From assembly GCA_950295325.1 (NCBI GenBank), contig OX485806.1:57905169-57969168 (forward strand): a stretch of 64,000 bases of DNA, written 5' to 3'. Of this stretch, positions 18,241 to 30,500 are shown in pieces (position 1 is the first letter of the stretch; the number at the start of each line of letters is the position of its first letter). Under the pieces are notes generated by a model that saw only the letters and a list, made by a program, of their open reading frames with translations, was not told where the DNA came from and did not search any database. Source of the stretch: Polytrichum commune (lineage: Eukaryota; Streptophyta; Polytrichopsida; Polytrichales; Polytrichaceae). The translations under genes were made by a program, and so were the position numbers.

Positions 18241-21192
18241 TTGCAAGTCTTTTTTTCTAACATCATTTGCAATCTAGTGTAATTAGGTGTGAATTAAAAA
18301 TATGAGGTGGAGCAATCTAGTTGAGTTTGGACACCATCTTAGAGTAGCTCCAGTATTTCCATGTTTTTGGCCTCTTTAGTTGTTTCACTCACAATTGTAA
18401 TATATTTCTCCCAAACATTTAATTTCAAATTATTCTCCCTAAATCAAGTTATTCTCCTTCTATGGGTTTTTTTAGTCTACAAGATTTTTTTATTTGACAA
18501 TCAATTTGCTAGCAAAAATTTCCTTGATTAATAGGCTATCATCTATCTCATATACTTTTGGTAATTCTCAATGGCTTATTAATTTCAGGCAATCACATCT
18601 CTATCATCAAAATATTTTATCTCAACATAGAGTATTTACTAAATTTTCTTCCAACAAAATAATTCTTTCATAGTGGAATTTTTACTCAAATAATTCAATC
18701 ACATAGTTCTCCAAGGTAACATACAATATTTGGTTACATGAATCAGTCACATTACCTTGGAGGCATTAGTCTCACCCTAAAAACTTAATAGATTATTCTT
18801 ATTCAAATTAAATCTCTATTAGACCATCAACTAAGTAAGTTCCAACGAATCATAACCAATTTCCATGAAAACAAAAGTAAAATTAGCAATGAATTTCCTC
18901 TCCCAAAATGTTTACAGATTATCACACTGACCATAAGTCTCATTGATAGAGATTAATCAACATCATTTTACTTTCAAGTAGTATTATAAACTGATACAAA
19001 GTCCCTTATGTTGACAACAACCTATAAAATCAATCTTCAATACAAAGAACATGAACACTAATCCTTTCAACTAAGGTAAATTGATATAATGAGGACCAAT
19101 CCATTTTGTATGATTCTTAAGGCTAAAACCCTTATTATCAAACCATAGTCTTTCAAAATCCTATTATCTCTATCTCCTAGGCTATGGACTAAATTTTATC
19201 ACATATTAATTAAATTCATGTTTTTCTAATATGTGTAGAATATACATGGTATTAATGATTTATTTATTTAAGGCTTCCAATTATAGATTTTTGATTGATT
19301 GTCTGACATTCCATAGGTTCAACCATAGAGATAAACTAATACAAAGTATTTTATACACATGATTGCCTAAAAACCACTCTTTATTACAAAGAAAATGAAC
19401 ATTATTGCTTTCAACTTATTCAAATTGATATAAACAAGGCTCAATCCATGATTCTTAACACATTGTAAAATAGTTGCCTGCTTGGACAAAATTAGAAGAA
19501 TATTCTCATTGGAATTTTCTTTAAAAAAGAAAAGAAATGCCTATTATTTTCTTCCATCTCACTTTGTATGTTTTTTAGGGCTTCAACCCTTCCCATCATA
19601 GTGTGATGATTAAAATTTTAAGGTTTTAAATCTATTTTCACATTGTTTTCTTGTTGAAGCAAAAAATGCAAAAAATTGATTTCATAAGTGGTCAAAAATA
19701 TCAAACCCTATTTAAGGACATTGAGTATGTAGCAACACCATTAAATAAATGAAGGCAATGTTGAGGCAAGGAAGATTAGGACGATGAAGTTGTAGCAAAT
19801 TGGGTAAAACAAAGCCAAAGACCCTTAAACTTAAAAGCTTGGAAGAAACTTTAATACCTACTCTTGGATCTAGCCAAAAAAACCCCATTTTAAAACCTTG
19901 GAAGAAATGTTGACGACCTAGTTTTGAAACCTAGTCAAAGTTGAGTTAAAGACCCCAACCTCGAAGACCAAGACTTAAAACGTGCTCGGAAGAAACTACC
20001 CAACCACCACATGCCAATGGATATTAAAAAACGATCAGTTGTAATTTCAATTTAATGGATATAAGATATTAAATTTAGAAATAGTGACATATTTAATCTA
20101 TATTATATCAATCCAATAATAAAAAACAATCAAATCATATTAGATTTTAGGACTATATAAATAGGAATGCTTCGGGGCCCTAAGACATTTTATTTAGCCC
20201 CGCAAAATCTCACTTGAATGTTCCTTTGATGCAAAGCTTGCAAAGACCTTTTTGAAAACTCAGATTGTTACCTTGTTACCTCATAATGTCATTTTGCTAC
20301 TTTCAAATTTGAATGAATTACTTGGAGTTCGTACTTGAGATTTTGAAGAAATTGGAGAAGTTGATTGAAATTAAAATTAAAATTTTATAAAATTTTATAA
20401 AAAAAACTTGATTACTTGAGAATCTTTGAAGAAATTTGAAGAACTTGATTAGTTGATGTTTTTGAAGAAATTTAATAAATAGGTTTCGTAGGGATTGAAT
20501 TTTTTTGAAAACTTGGAAAATTGAAACATTGAATTGGGAATTGAGAACAAATGGAAAATTTGAGGATTCAGTAATTTAAAATGAAGAGAATTGGGATTCA
20601 TACTAATTTGAAAGCAAGTACAATTGAAGATTTGAAATATTGGATACATAAATATTGGAAATAAAGGAAATTATGATAGTTTAGAAATGTGCCACCCAAG
20701 CGATTAAAAAATAAATGTGAGATAGTTGAAGCAATTAAGGATCCGTTCGAACCACATATAAATTAAGATTCCAAAGACCATGTGATAACTTGAAAAATTA
20801 ATATTAGGAAAAATTAAATTGCCATTTTTTTTGTGGACATATGAAAATAAAATTGAGCAAACAAATACTTGAAAATAATTGCTCAACGGGATTGATATAA
20901 CATAATGACTTTTACAAAGAATTAGCCAACTAGATAGATATAAAAAATGATATTTTTGAAGAATTAATCACTCGGATTAATTAAAATGAAAACAAGCCTC
21001 CTTCAGTCAAATTTTTGCAAGATACAATCCAATGTGTAGGTATTCAAATTCAAGTCATGACCATAGAAATGAGTTGGGAATTGAAATCTTGAGAGTTGTT
21101 TGCTTTAATCATACACCATGGTATGTGGTATCTCCAAAGAAGAAGGAAAAAAAATATAAATAAATAAATTGCGGTCTCCGTAGGAGGTAGGA
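18241..21192. other. AT-rich intergenic DNA, no gene seen
   Basis: There are long A/T runs and many stops in all frames. No repeat edges, RNA genes or coding motifs could be supported. The CACTA element begins at its right border after the target-site copy GGA (21190-21192). Confidence 0.6.
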
Positions 21193-21221
21193 CACTATGC
21201 CAAAAACATGTTTTTTTGACT
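21193..21221 (+). repeat. Left terminal inverted repeat of the CACTA element
   Basis: It starts CACTATGCC and pairs with 31717-31745, with mismatches at positions 17 and 26 of the repeat. It is the transposase cleavage end. Confidence 0.95.
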
Positions 21222-22010
21222 GGGGTTTTTGACTAAAAATCGTATAAAACCAGGTACTTGACTAGGACTACTGTAGTCGCAAAGTCAGTAAAATGCTTGT
21301 CAGGTTGGACCAGTCGCTTGCAACAAGCTGACTATGGTTTATTCTATTGGCATTTCGTTCCCTATGCGTGTTTTTAAGGCCCTTTTGGGACCTCGATTGG
21401 CACCGCCCTTGGGACATCATCTGTCTTCACTACATATAGTCACGCACTGTTGACTAACATTAGTAAACAAGTAGTGCCCACTGTACTAAAGATAATCACG
21501 ATATACTGACTATACCTAGTAAATGCTTAGTCATGTCAATAATTACTCTAGTCATAATAAATGTGTATGATCTGTAAAAAAATAGTCATCTTTGGTACAA
21601 CATTCCACTATATTTAGTCACATTAGTCGGACTAGGATTAGTCAAAGAGTAGTTGAGGATTAGTAACGGGTTAGTCAAGCTCATATCTATGTGTGGTCTC
21701 CACTACATTTAGGGTTCAATTCCCAAGGCATTTTGTTGTTGTAGTTCATGGTGGACAATCTAAGGTTTACTTTGACTAAAACTAGTCACATTATTGGCAT
21801 TCGGTAGTCATCAAACATAGTTTTCTTCACCACCACCACCAACAATCATTTCAGTAATTCACTTCAATTGAAAATTACTACGCAAAGTCACTTCTACTAA
21901 TTCACTTTAGTTGTACATTCCAGATTGGTGACTGATTCTAGTCACTACATGTAAATAGTTATGGTCCTTATTTTTAATATTGTTATTGTAAGTAATCAAA
22001 TTAATATGAC
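21222..22010. repeat. Left subterminal repeat region, TAGTCA/TGACTA motifs
   Basis: The hexamer TGACTA or its complement TAGTCA recurs in both orientations (for example 21230, 21259, 21437 and 21451, and repeatedly through about 21960). Such subterminal motifs are binding sites for the TNPA-type protein in En/Spm elements. No coding sequence is seen here. Confidence 0.75.
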
Positions 22011-22215
22011 TAGTGATAGAAGTAGATGCATATTTCTGTATGCTTGGCTGTACTATTTGTGGTAACAAGCTCAGCTGCGCATCTCAACCATTCCATAGAA
22101 ACGAATACTGGTGGGATTCCATACATGGGTAAAAATACCAAGTTATATTGACAATAAAAATTTATGGGTATAGTCCTCCTATAAGCAAGCTGAGGTTCCT
22201 AGAGAATAACAGGAG

Positions 22216-22524
22216 CTAAGCTTCCGAACTGTGGTGCAAACATTCTATGGGCCACAAAATAAACTGCCCAACGGCGTCGCCAATTTTTGTGACTGGTGGA
22301 TCATCTAACATTATGCTCCGATATAACACATATGCATCATTGTGGTTCCACAACACTTCCATGGACATAGTCCCTTCACAAATGACTACTCCATGCACTG
22401 TCCCCCCCGGAAGACTCGTGACCCTCCCGTCCCCTACTAACAGCGACTCCTCGTCGACTCCTATTCCCATGAGTTTTACAACGTCTCCTGATGCAAAGGG
22501 TGGCACTGCTTCTGTCTCCTTCAA
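22216..22524 (-). pseudogene. C-terminal module of the CACTA accessory gene (DUF8039-like)
   Basis: A 102-residue frame with FASGDVVKLMGIGV, VTSLPGGTVHGVVICEG and KIGDAVGQFILWP. Plant transposon-associated proteins often end in a module of this kind (gene product with VHG and IGDA.G..I.WP motifs, similar to DUF8039). It lies downstream, on the same strand, of the other pieces of the accessory gene. Joining it to them by splicing is an inference. Confidence 0.5.
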
Positions 22525-22612
22525 TGTGTCTTTTTCTTACAAAAACATCGACGAGTTTTAGGGGTTAGTTATAGTTCTGACCGTGGATACATGACTTCTC
22601 TTTTGCTGACTA

Positions 22613-23188
22613 CTACCAGCGAGCAAAGCAAAAACCGCAAGAGTGATTATTAATAGTTAGAGTTTCTACTAAAGTGTCTATGATGAAGTGCAATATTTTC
22701 ACATGGTGACTATAGTTAGTCACACTGTTCCAAGACTTGACTAGTCTGTCACAATTCCAAGAACAATGTCTATGTAAAATTTGAGAAAGTGATAGATACG
22801 TCGTACCTTTGTGGTTTTGGCTACACGTTTTTTTGGGGGGGCGTTTTCCTGCATCATCCCCTTTGCCGTCCTTCTCTTTGGGTGCCTTCACATCACCTGT
22901 CTTGGCTCTCAGAGGTGGTTGCTTCTCCTCCACAACCTTTTCTTTACCAGCCCTCCTTGTTTCCACCTGAGTTTTGCCAATCTTCTCCGAATCCTTTTCC
23001 ACATAGTGTTTAGTTCGTAATTTCCGTGGCATTTGTGGTTCATGGATTCCAATCTGTAGCTTCTGCAACTCCGTGGCCCGCGGCCTCTTCTTCGGAGTTC
23101 CTATCCCACCCTCTTTGTCAACTGCAACATCTGGGGCCACCTTCTCCCTTGAGCCCGAGCTTACCTCCTGATCATTTTCTTTGTCCAA
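22613..23188 (-). pseudogene. Lys/Glu-rich segment of the CACTA accessory gene
   Basis: A frame of up to 191 residues, highly charged with basic clusters (TPKKRPRATE, KRPPKKTC) that could act as nuclear localisation signals. It is likely the disordered linker between the DNA-binding part (24366-25352) and the C-terminal module (22216-22524). The end of the ORF probably reads into an intron. No family assignment. Confidence 0.35.
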
Positions 23189-23791
23189 TTCTGGAACCTC
23201 CTGTTGTGATGGACTTCCATCTTCTACCTTCCGTTTCTTCCCCTATACAGAGAATCCAACTGACTAACATTAAGTCAACAATAGACAATATTCCAAAGCA
23301 AGCCAATTCAAGAGAATGAAGTCCAAAATTCAAACTCGAGAGAACAATAACATCATCAACTTCTAATGCCAACATTCTATGTATTTGGATATGTTGTGGT
23401 CACAAGATCTATGTTCAAAGTGTTGTAGATGTCACCTTTTGTTCATCTGTGATGTGTGCGTGTACCACAGGAGCGTTGTCATTTTCAGGACATTCTTCTC
23501 TTGAATCTCCTTTGGATTTTGATGAGGCCAATTTCTAGACTAGGAACTACAAAACATGGGCAACAATATGTAGTCAAGGATTAGGGTGTAGGATGGTCAC
23601 ATACAAAAATTAGCCAAAGCATATTCATGTTAAACTCTGCTGAGAAACACTACCAAATTCAGCAAGCACTCAGATGTACTCTGGTGAAGTCCGCCCAATC
23701 TATGTGAGGTAATCATATTTTCTCCTGTGGATTGATCCGGAGCCATGCCATCCGTGTTCGAAATTGACTGCCATTGCTCGAATGATGAAGG

Positions 23792-24100
23792 CTACTGCAC
23801 ATTGCAAGTATTACGGTCTTCCACAACTGGTATGTTTAGGGCTGTCATGATTGCCTTCACACTTGCCTCTATCCCATCCATTCGGGTATAAAAGTCGCGC
23901 TTCATTGATTTTACTTCCATTGCAAGGGATGGAGACAACACATGCGCTCCGCTTGCGCTAGCAGATATGTGGGACACATTTGAAGTGCCTACCGGTTGCT
24001 TCATGCGAGCCTTTTGTCGTTGCATCTCATATTCAATCTCCTCACGACTTGGATCCCGTTGCAACTCTACTGCCTGCAGTAAGACCGTTTTGCATTTCAT
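23792..24100 (-). pseudogene. Accessory gene segment after the Transposase_24-like domain
   Basis: The frame contains LLQAVELQRDPSREEIEYEM and, further on, MEVKSMKRDFYTRMDGIEAS, predicted as helical. In plant Ptta/En/Spm proteins a segment of the kind 'REP(S/T)..E' follows the Transposase_24 domain. It sits between that domain and the charged linker on the minus strand. Confidence 0.4.
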
Positions 24101-24365
24101 TGCATTAATCAGACATAAACCAATTACAGTGTATGATATGTCCGCGTAAACAAGTTGGAGTTGACTATAACTTGACTACAACTACAATAGTGGAAGTTGA
24201 CTATAACTTGACTACAAAGTCACTAGATATTGTCTGTCGTGTTACTAAGACTTCACTGGATGTGGACTAGACCATGTCTACAATATGGAAACAGCACGAC
24301 AAGAAGTTCACCAGATTTGCCGTGACCTCCCCCTCAGATCTGCCAGCATGAGAAAATCGCTTCAG

Positions 24366-25352
24366 TTAAGCTCGATTTTGCGTCAATGTCTCTGGTTGCT
24401 TGACCTTCTTCTCATTTGCGATTAGCGCCAAGAGGTTGACCCAATGGTCTTGCCTGATGTGTTTTGGTTTCTCTCTGCCAGGACCATTAATTTTTTCATA
24501 GCATACCTCTTCATCTTTAACTGTGATTTCAAATTGGCACGAAACGACCACTCCGTAACATGCCCAATGCCACATTCATACTCAAAGGTATTATCCACCC
24601 TCTTCTTGATATTCAAGAGTGCCAAGGGATTGTGGTCGTTGTAATTATCCACATTGAAGTCCAGGTCCACTGCATGGCCTCGTAGGCATTTCAACCATAG
24701 GTGACGGTTTGCCCTGCATGGACTTCCCTTCATATCCACTTCTACTGTGTATTGTTTTCTTCCATGTTGCTCTCGGACCGGTGCATTTTGTTGTTGCTGC
24801 CGTGAATGCAGTTGCCTTCGGTTTAGCTTATCAGAATCCAAGTTGCGTGGATTACCATCGAACTCTACTCCCGCAACAGCCTCCTCGGTGAGCTAAGCCG
24901 CTTGACGTTGCTGTTGAGCCCTCTGTACCTTCAACATCTCTAATTCTTTGCTCATAATCTTTAGGTCCATGCTTGCATAGTCATCCATCCCAACTTCAGA
25001 GGTCCTTGCAGGATAATGTGAACCATCAAACCTCCTTGCAAGCGGTGGTGCAAAATCCTCAAATATGCTTTCCTCCTCCATAAAGTCATGGTCGTCCTCA
25101 TCGTGGGATGACCACGTCACACTGGTTGACATGTTGCGTGTCTCCTTTGGTATTGCCAAATCTTGTTGTCGCATTAATTGTGGCGCCGCAAATTTGTTAC
25201 CAGGGGGTTTTGGTGGCCGTGAACAAGCTTCTTCGGCTGTGCTCTTCGCACTAATATGCCTTCTGATTTACCACTTCGCCGGTTCTGACAGTACAGGTTT
25301 CCCCTGCACACGTGGATTCATGGACTTATTCCAGGTTCTATGCACGTATTAG
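24366..25352 (-). pseudogene. TNPA/Ptta-like accessory transposase protein (Transposase_24-like)
   Basis: The frame reads through 25174 to 24422 with one TAG near 24892, then shifts near 24480. It contains LEMLKVQRAQQQRQ (coiled-coil-like), LKCLRGHAVDLDFNVDNYND, YECGIGHVTEWSFRANLKS, DHWVNLLALIANEKKVKQPE, and then the NRA..KRFSHAGRSEG block seen in Ptta/En/Spm proteins around the conserved 'NK.NR....H..GS' motif. The protein would bind the subterminal repeats and assist TNP2 in the nucleus. It is transcribed away from the TNP2 gene. The stop at 24892, a TAA just downstream of 25280 and the frameshift make it a pseudogene. Confidence 0.6.
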
Positions 25353-26312
25353 GGACGTTAAATACTTAGACACAATGTACAATTAGTTGAATACAATGTA
25401 CAATTCACATTGCATGAATTGAAGCTAGATTGGAAGCAATATTGTTGTTAGGTTTGTGATTTGAATGTCATCAATTTGGAATAGCACACGAATTGGCCTA
25501 AACTCATGTAAATTTGAAAGAAAATTATACTCATTCCATCAAGCATAGCTATTTGTATAAGAGGATTTTCCAAACAAAATGCAATCAAAAGCCACTTACA
25601 GTGACATTTTGAGGTGACAATCTAGAATAAAATGTACATGTCAATTGACATTTATTTTTGTGTTGAAAAACATCACGTGACACTTTCAATTTGAGGTTGA
25701 ATGTCAACTGAAATTTGTCAAAACATAGACACTGTAGTTAGGCCCTTTGGAAATAGTAAATGTGATTCTAAATACCATAAACAATGTAGATGGCAAAAAC
25801 AACCTTTATTGTCATGCATGCCTAACCAATACTGAGAGTCGGCCTCTGTGAGCCGGCAAAGTCTGTGTCGGAATGAGCCTGAGCATGCAAAATTTGTGCT
25901 ACGAAGAAAAGTGCCGGAATCAAACCCATAACCCTTGCCCTGAACCCACGAGGCATCCTTAAAGCAAAAAAAAGACGGAGAAGGAGAAGGAGCGGGCGCG
26001 GGCGTGGCATGGCGAGGCATGGCGTGGCAAGTGGAGTTTCAGAGCTTTTTTTTCATACTTCAGTTCCTTATTATTTATGTTTCCTTTCAGGAGAGTGAAT
26101 GCCCACATTGAATAATTAGGTTCCCCCCCCCCTCGCTAATTGATTAACACTCCCCACTTTTTTGAATATTCACACATCTACGCTGCTTGGAAGCTGCGGC
26201 AAGAAAACCCTAAAATGAACACAATTTTTGGAAAACGCACCTTTGTCTGGGATTGAGTTATTACTGGCGACGGGGATGGTGCTCTCCTGGACCTCGTAAT
26301 CTTCGTAACCTC

Positions 26313-26735
26313 CTACTCCTCTGGTTGTAGTTGCAAAGGACCACGACCAGGGTTTGAAGCACGCATTTCCTTCTCCTCCTTCGCTTGACTGCAAACTTCA
26401 GATGCAAACGCAGGTAAGCCTAGGTCCTCCAATCTCTTGTTGTTCCTCTCTATGTTCCTCAACCGAGACGCCTCAACTGCTGTTAGGGGAACCTTGTCCA
26501 ATGCTGGAGGGGAGTCGCACTCCTTTTGCGAGCAATTCTCTATCCGGCACTTGCTATCCTTGCTTGGTGACTCGCCGCCCTCACTTGCAGTACCTGTACC
26601 TGTGCCCTCACCTCCACTGCTAGTTGTGGTGCCCACGCTCTCGCTCCATGGTCCGCTCTCACTCTCGCTCCTTGTGTCGCCTTCAGTACTCTCGAAGCTA
26701 GCATTCTCAAAGCCCTCTTCCGTGTCCATGACCAA
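26313..26735 (-). pseudogene. N-terminal exon of the CACTA accessory gene
   Basis: A 140-residue frame beginning MVMDTEEGFENASFE, rich in Ser, Gly and acidic residues, then VEASRLRNIERNNKRLEDLG, a block often found near the start of CACTA accessory proteins. It faces away from the TNP2 gene across a 780-bp divergent promoter region. Linkage to the downstream segments by splicing is inferred from order and strand. Confidence 0.45.
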
Positions 26736-27513
26736 ATAGCCCGAAGGTGCAGAGGAAGGACACGGTGGTGGCGGCCGCCCAGAAAATGAACGCCATTGCT
26801 GCAGCGATTGTTTTCTATACCAACCACCTACACCCTACACCTACACTGCATGCACAAGAAGTAGTTCACTTTGGTGGCAGTCGGGGAGAGTGTAACCGTC
26901 TAAGCAATAAGTGTTGAAGATGGCGGGGAGGGGGGGTTAGGGTGCTCTACATGGCGAGGAGGGTTAGGGTTAGGTTAGGGTTTGGGACCGTTAGGGCAGC
27001 TGTTGCGCATTTTGAATACCGACTAACAAATGATAAGTCCAAGACTGTTAGACTAACATGGCCTGGCCCGGTATGATTGTAGTCCCAACTCTCAACATAG
27101 TTGAGTGACTGTGGGGGATATACATGATGCAATCATCATGAGTTAGAGCTATTCAGAATTCAATTTGAATAATATCACACGTCATCTGATCATGTGTGAT
27201 ATTCAAATTTTGAGGGCTGAAAACAAGACATTAGAAGTTGTTTCCAATGGAATCAATCCAACTGCTTGTTTGACTGGATGATCTTTGAGATTGTTCCTAC
27301 GAACTAACCTGTACTTCACGAGGGAATTCAAACAAGGTGAAACACACTTGTATCTTCTCTACTTGATGCATGTTGTGTTTAAAGTATCATATCCATGTCC
27401 ATATTCAAGATCCTCTAATGACTTAGATGTTATTTTTGCTACAGGATGTGCTAGACTCCTCGACCCGCTGCTGCAAAGAGTGTGAATAGGTGCTACAAAT
27501 TTGAATGTGACAG
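26736..27513. promoter_or_regulatory. Divergent promoter region between the two CACTA genes
   Basis: There are no coding motifs. The stretch holds telomere-like ttaggg repeats (26961-26983) that include a telo-box (TTAGGGTTT, 26975-26983), a motif common in plant promoters. An inverted repeat at 27162-27210 pairs aatttgaat.atatcacac with gtgtgatattcaaatt. Both flanking genes point outward, so a shared promoter is likely; this is inferred. Confidence 0.45.
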
Positions 27514-30500
27514 ATGGACAAGAATTCAAGAGACGAACTCCTGCACCTACAACTGTGGGACCTAGAGGAGAAGGAGGAAAATGGAATGTTCTTGTCATCA
27601 TATCCATGTCCATGTAAAAACTGCATGGGTGGGAGGGTTCTATCAAGAGAAACCATTCGCAAGCATCTAAGGCATTACAAACGCGATCCACAATTCCATA
27701 GGTCTATACTGGTACGTGTTTGTATTCCTAAAATGTGGTTGGAATTAGTACATCTAAACCCTAACCCTATAATGTCAGTATTTGACTATCCATAGTCACA
27801 TATGTCAATGTTGTGACTACAGACTGGTCTTACTGGCCAAGAAAGAACACCAAATACTGATGACGTTCTTCCAAGCACAATGGACGCCGAACACAAGGAA
27901 AGCAGCGGCGTAAGTGAGCATGAGAATGATGAAGTCGAGTTTGAAGTGCAGCAGATGATAACAGAGTGTTTTGGTCGGTTTGAGAACAACAACAATGATG
28001 GCCAGGAGGATATCATACTTGAAGATGAACGGGAATTTATGGTTGAGGAAGGAATGGATCTACTAGAAGAATCTGCAATCCCACTGTATGAGGGCAACAA
28101 AACAAGCCGAGTAGTTGCGGTCATTCTCCTTTTAAATTGCTTTGTTGTCTTTGGAGTCTCCAATGCATGCGCTACAGAATTGTTGAAGTTGTTGTCGAAG
28201 CTATTACCTATCAAAAACACTCTTCCAAAATCTTCCTATGAAGCTCGTAAGTATCTAAGGCAACTCGGATTATCATTTGTTTCAATACATGCCTGTATAA
28301 ATGGGTGTTGTTTATTCCGAAAGGAGCTAGAAGGCGCAATGAATTGTCCAGAATGTGGACAATTGAGGTACAAATCTGAGTCAAGCAGGACACCAATGAA
28401 AGTTCTGCGGCATTTTCCACTCATACCACAGCTACGAAGGATGTATCGATGTACATCTCTCGCAAAATTAAATAAGTGGCATATCGAACGAAAGAATTGT
28501 AATGGCAACGTGGAATGCGTTCCAGACTCAAAGGCATGGAAACACATTGACTTTGTATATCCACGGTTTGCATTGGAGAAAAAGAACATACGACTAGGAC
28601 TTGCTCTAGACGGTGTCAATCCATTCTCAAACCAATCCCTAAGTCATTCCACTTGGCCAGTTGTACTAATGAACTACAATTTGCCACCATGGTTGGTGAC
28701 AAAGCGGTTTTTCTTAATGTTGGCCCTCATCATTCCTGGGAAAGAGAGTGTCACATCTGAAAATGTGGACGTGTACCTTGCTCCATTGATTGAAGAATTG
28801 CAGCAACTTTGGGAAGGCATTGATGCAGTAGATGCATCTGCAGAGAGTGTGAATAGGAGTTTCACGTTGAAGGCCATCCTCATGTGGTGCATCCATAACT
28901 TCCCGGCATATGGTTTAGTGTCAGGGCAAGTGACAAAGGGGTACAGAGGGTGCACCGAATGTGGTCCTAGTGTAACAACCCGACGTTCTGCAGCGTTAAT
29001 GAAGAATGTATATTTAGGGCATCGTCGTTTCTTGAACCGAACCCATCCATATCGAAGATTGCAGAGAGCATTTGATGGATCAACCGAGACCCGTCCACCA
29101 CCAAGACAGCTAAGTGGTCGTGACATAGTCCGTTATGCGATGAGGAGAGAAAATTGGTTGGTTGACTCCCCACGAAACAGACCAGGGGGGTTAAACGATC
29201 CAATATATGACACAGGCGTGAAATGACTGTCTGCATTATTTGCACTTCCATATTGGCAGGTGAGTGTTTAGTTCCAAACCCATTTTCATATCCTCATGAC
29301 TTAAAATAAGACTAACAATAGCCAAAACATAACTCAAAGCTTCAAAAATTGGTTTGGAGGACTACCGGTGGTCAACTTCTAGTGACATCCATGCAAACTT
29401 GACTATAGTCAAATATGATTGACTACACATTGTCAATGCTAATATAATAGTGACTGTATGATGACTAAGAGTACAAATATAATTCCACTAATGGGAGCCA
29501 CTGTTTGTATGCAGTCTCTTACAATAAGGCATGTGCTCGATGCAATGCACTGTGAAAAGAACTTATGTGAGAACATCATGAAGACAATTTGGGGTTTAAA
29601 GGATAACCTCAAAGTACGGATGGATCTAGCGGAAGAAAACATTAGGCCGGAATTGCATGCAGTTTCTGGCGGTGCAAGGGGAACCTTGTTCATACCAAGA
29701 GCTCTGTATATTCTATCAAGAGCAGAGAAGGCTGTGTTTACAAACATCATTCGTGGATTGAAGACTCCTAGCAATTACGTGGGCCAACTGTCTAAAAGAA
29801 TCACAGAAGATGGAGAGTTACGAGGAATGAAGAGTCATGACTACCACATTCTAATGCAACAAATCTTGCCATTGTGTTTACGAACGCTCTTACCAAAGGA
29901 TGTCCAAATTTCCATTATATGGATATGCCGAGTCTTTGCCCGTTTGTGCGTGAAGTCGGTGGATCCTTCAAGCATGACTGATTTGTTCAATGAGACAACC
30001 GTTACTATGTGTATGTTGGAAAGGGTCTTACCACCAACATTCTTTGATGTCATGTCCTACTTGCCTATTCACTTGGTGCAACAGTTAGACATTTGCAGAC
30101 CAGTGCACACCCGGTGGATGTACCCAATGGAACGGTACCTGAAAACTCTAAAAGGATACGTGCGTCTTCGAAGCAATCCTAAGGGCTCTATGGCACAAGG
30201 CTACATCATGGATGAAGCAATGGGATTTTGTACTAAATATATGCAACAATGTTGTGAAAGTGAGCGTCGTGTGTGGGACGACAAAAAAGAACCCGCAATG
30301 AATAGCGAGGTCATAGAAGGAAATGGATGGCATCGGTTGTTGCCAGACGAACTACGTCTTTGGATACATGAATTTGTGTTGAACAATGCGGAGCCATTGC
30401 AAGTACTATGTGTTGTTGCTCCTGTGACTACATTGTTGACTAGTCATAGTCATAAGCATCCATAGTGTGACTAACAACAATATTATATATGCTTCGCAAA

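Noticed and set aside
21711-21722. ggttcaattccc resembling a tRNA B box
   Set aside because: No A box, acceptor stem or cloverleaf could be built around it; it lies in CACTA subterminal DNA.
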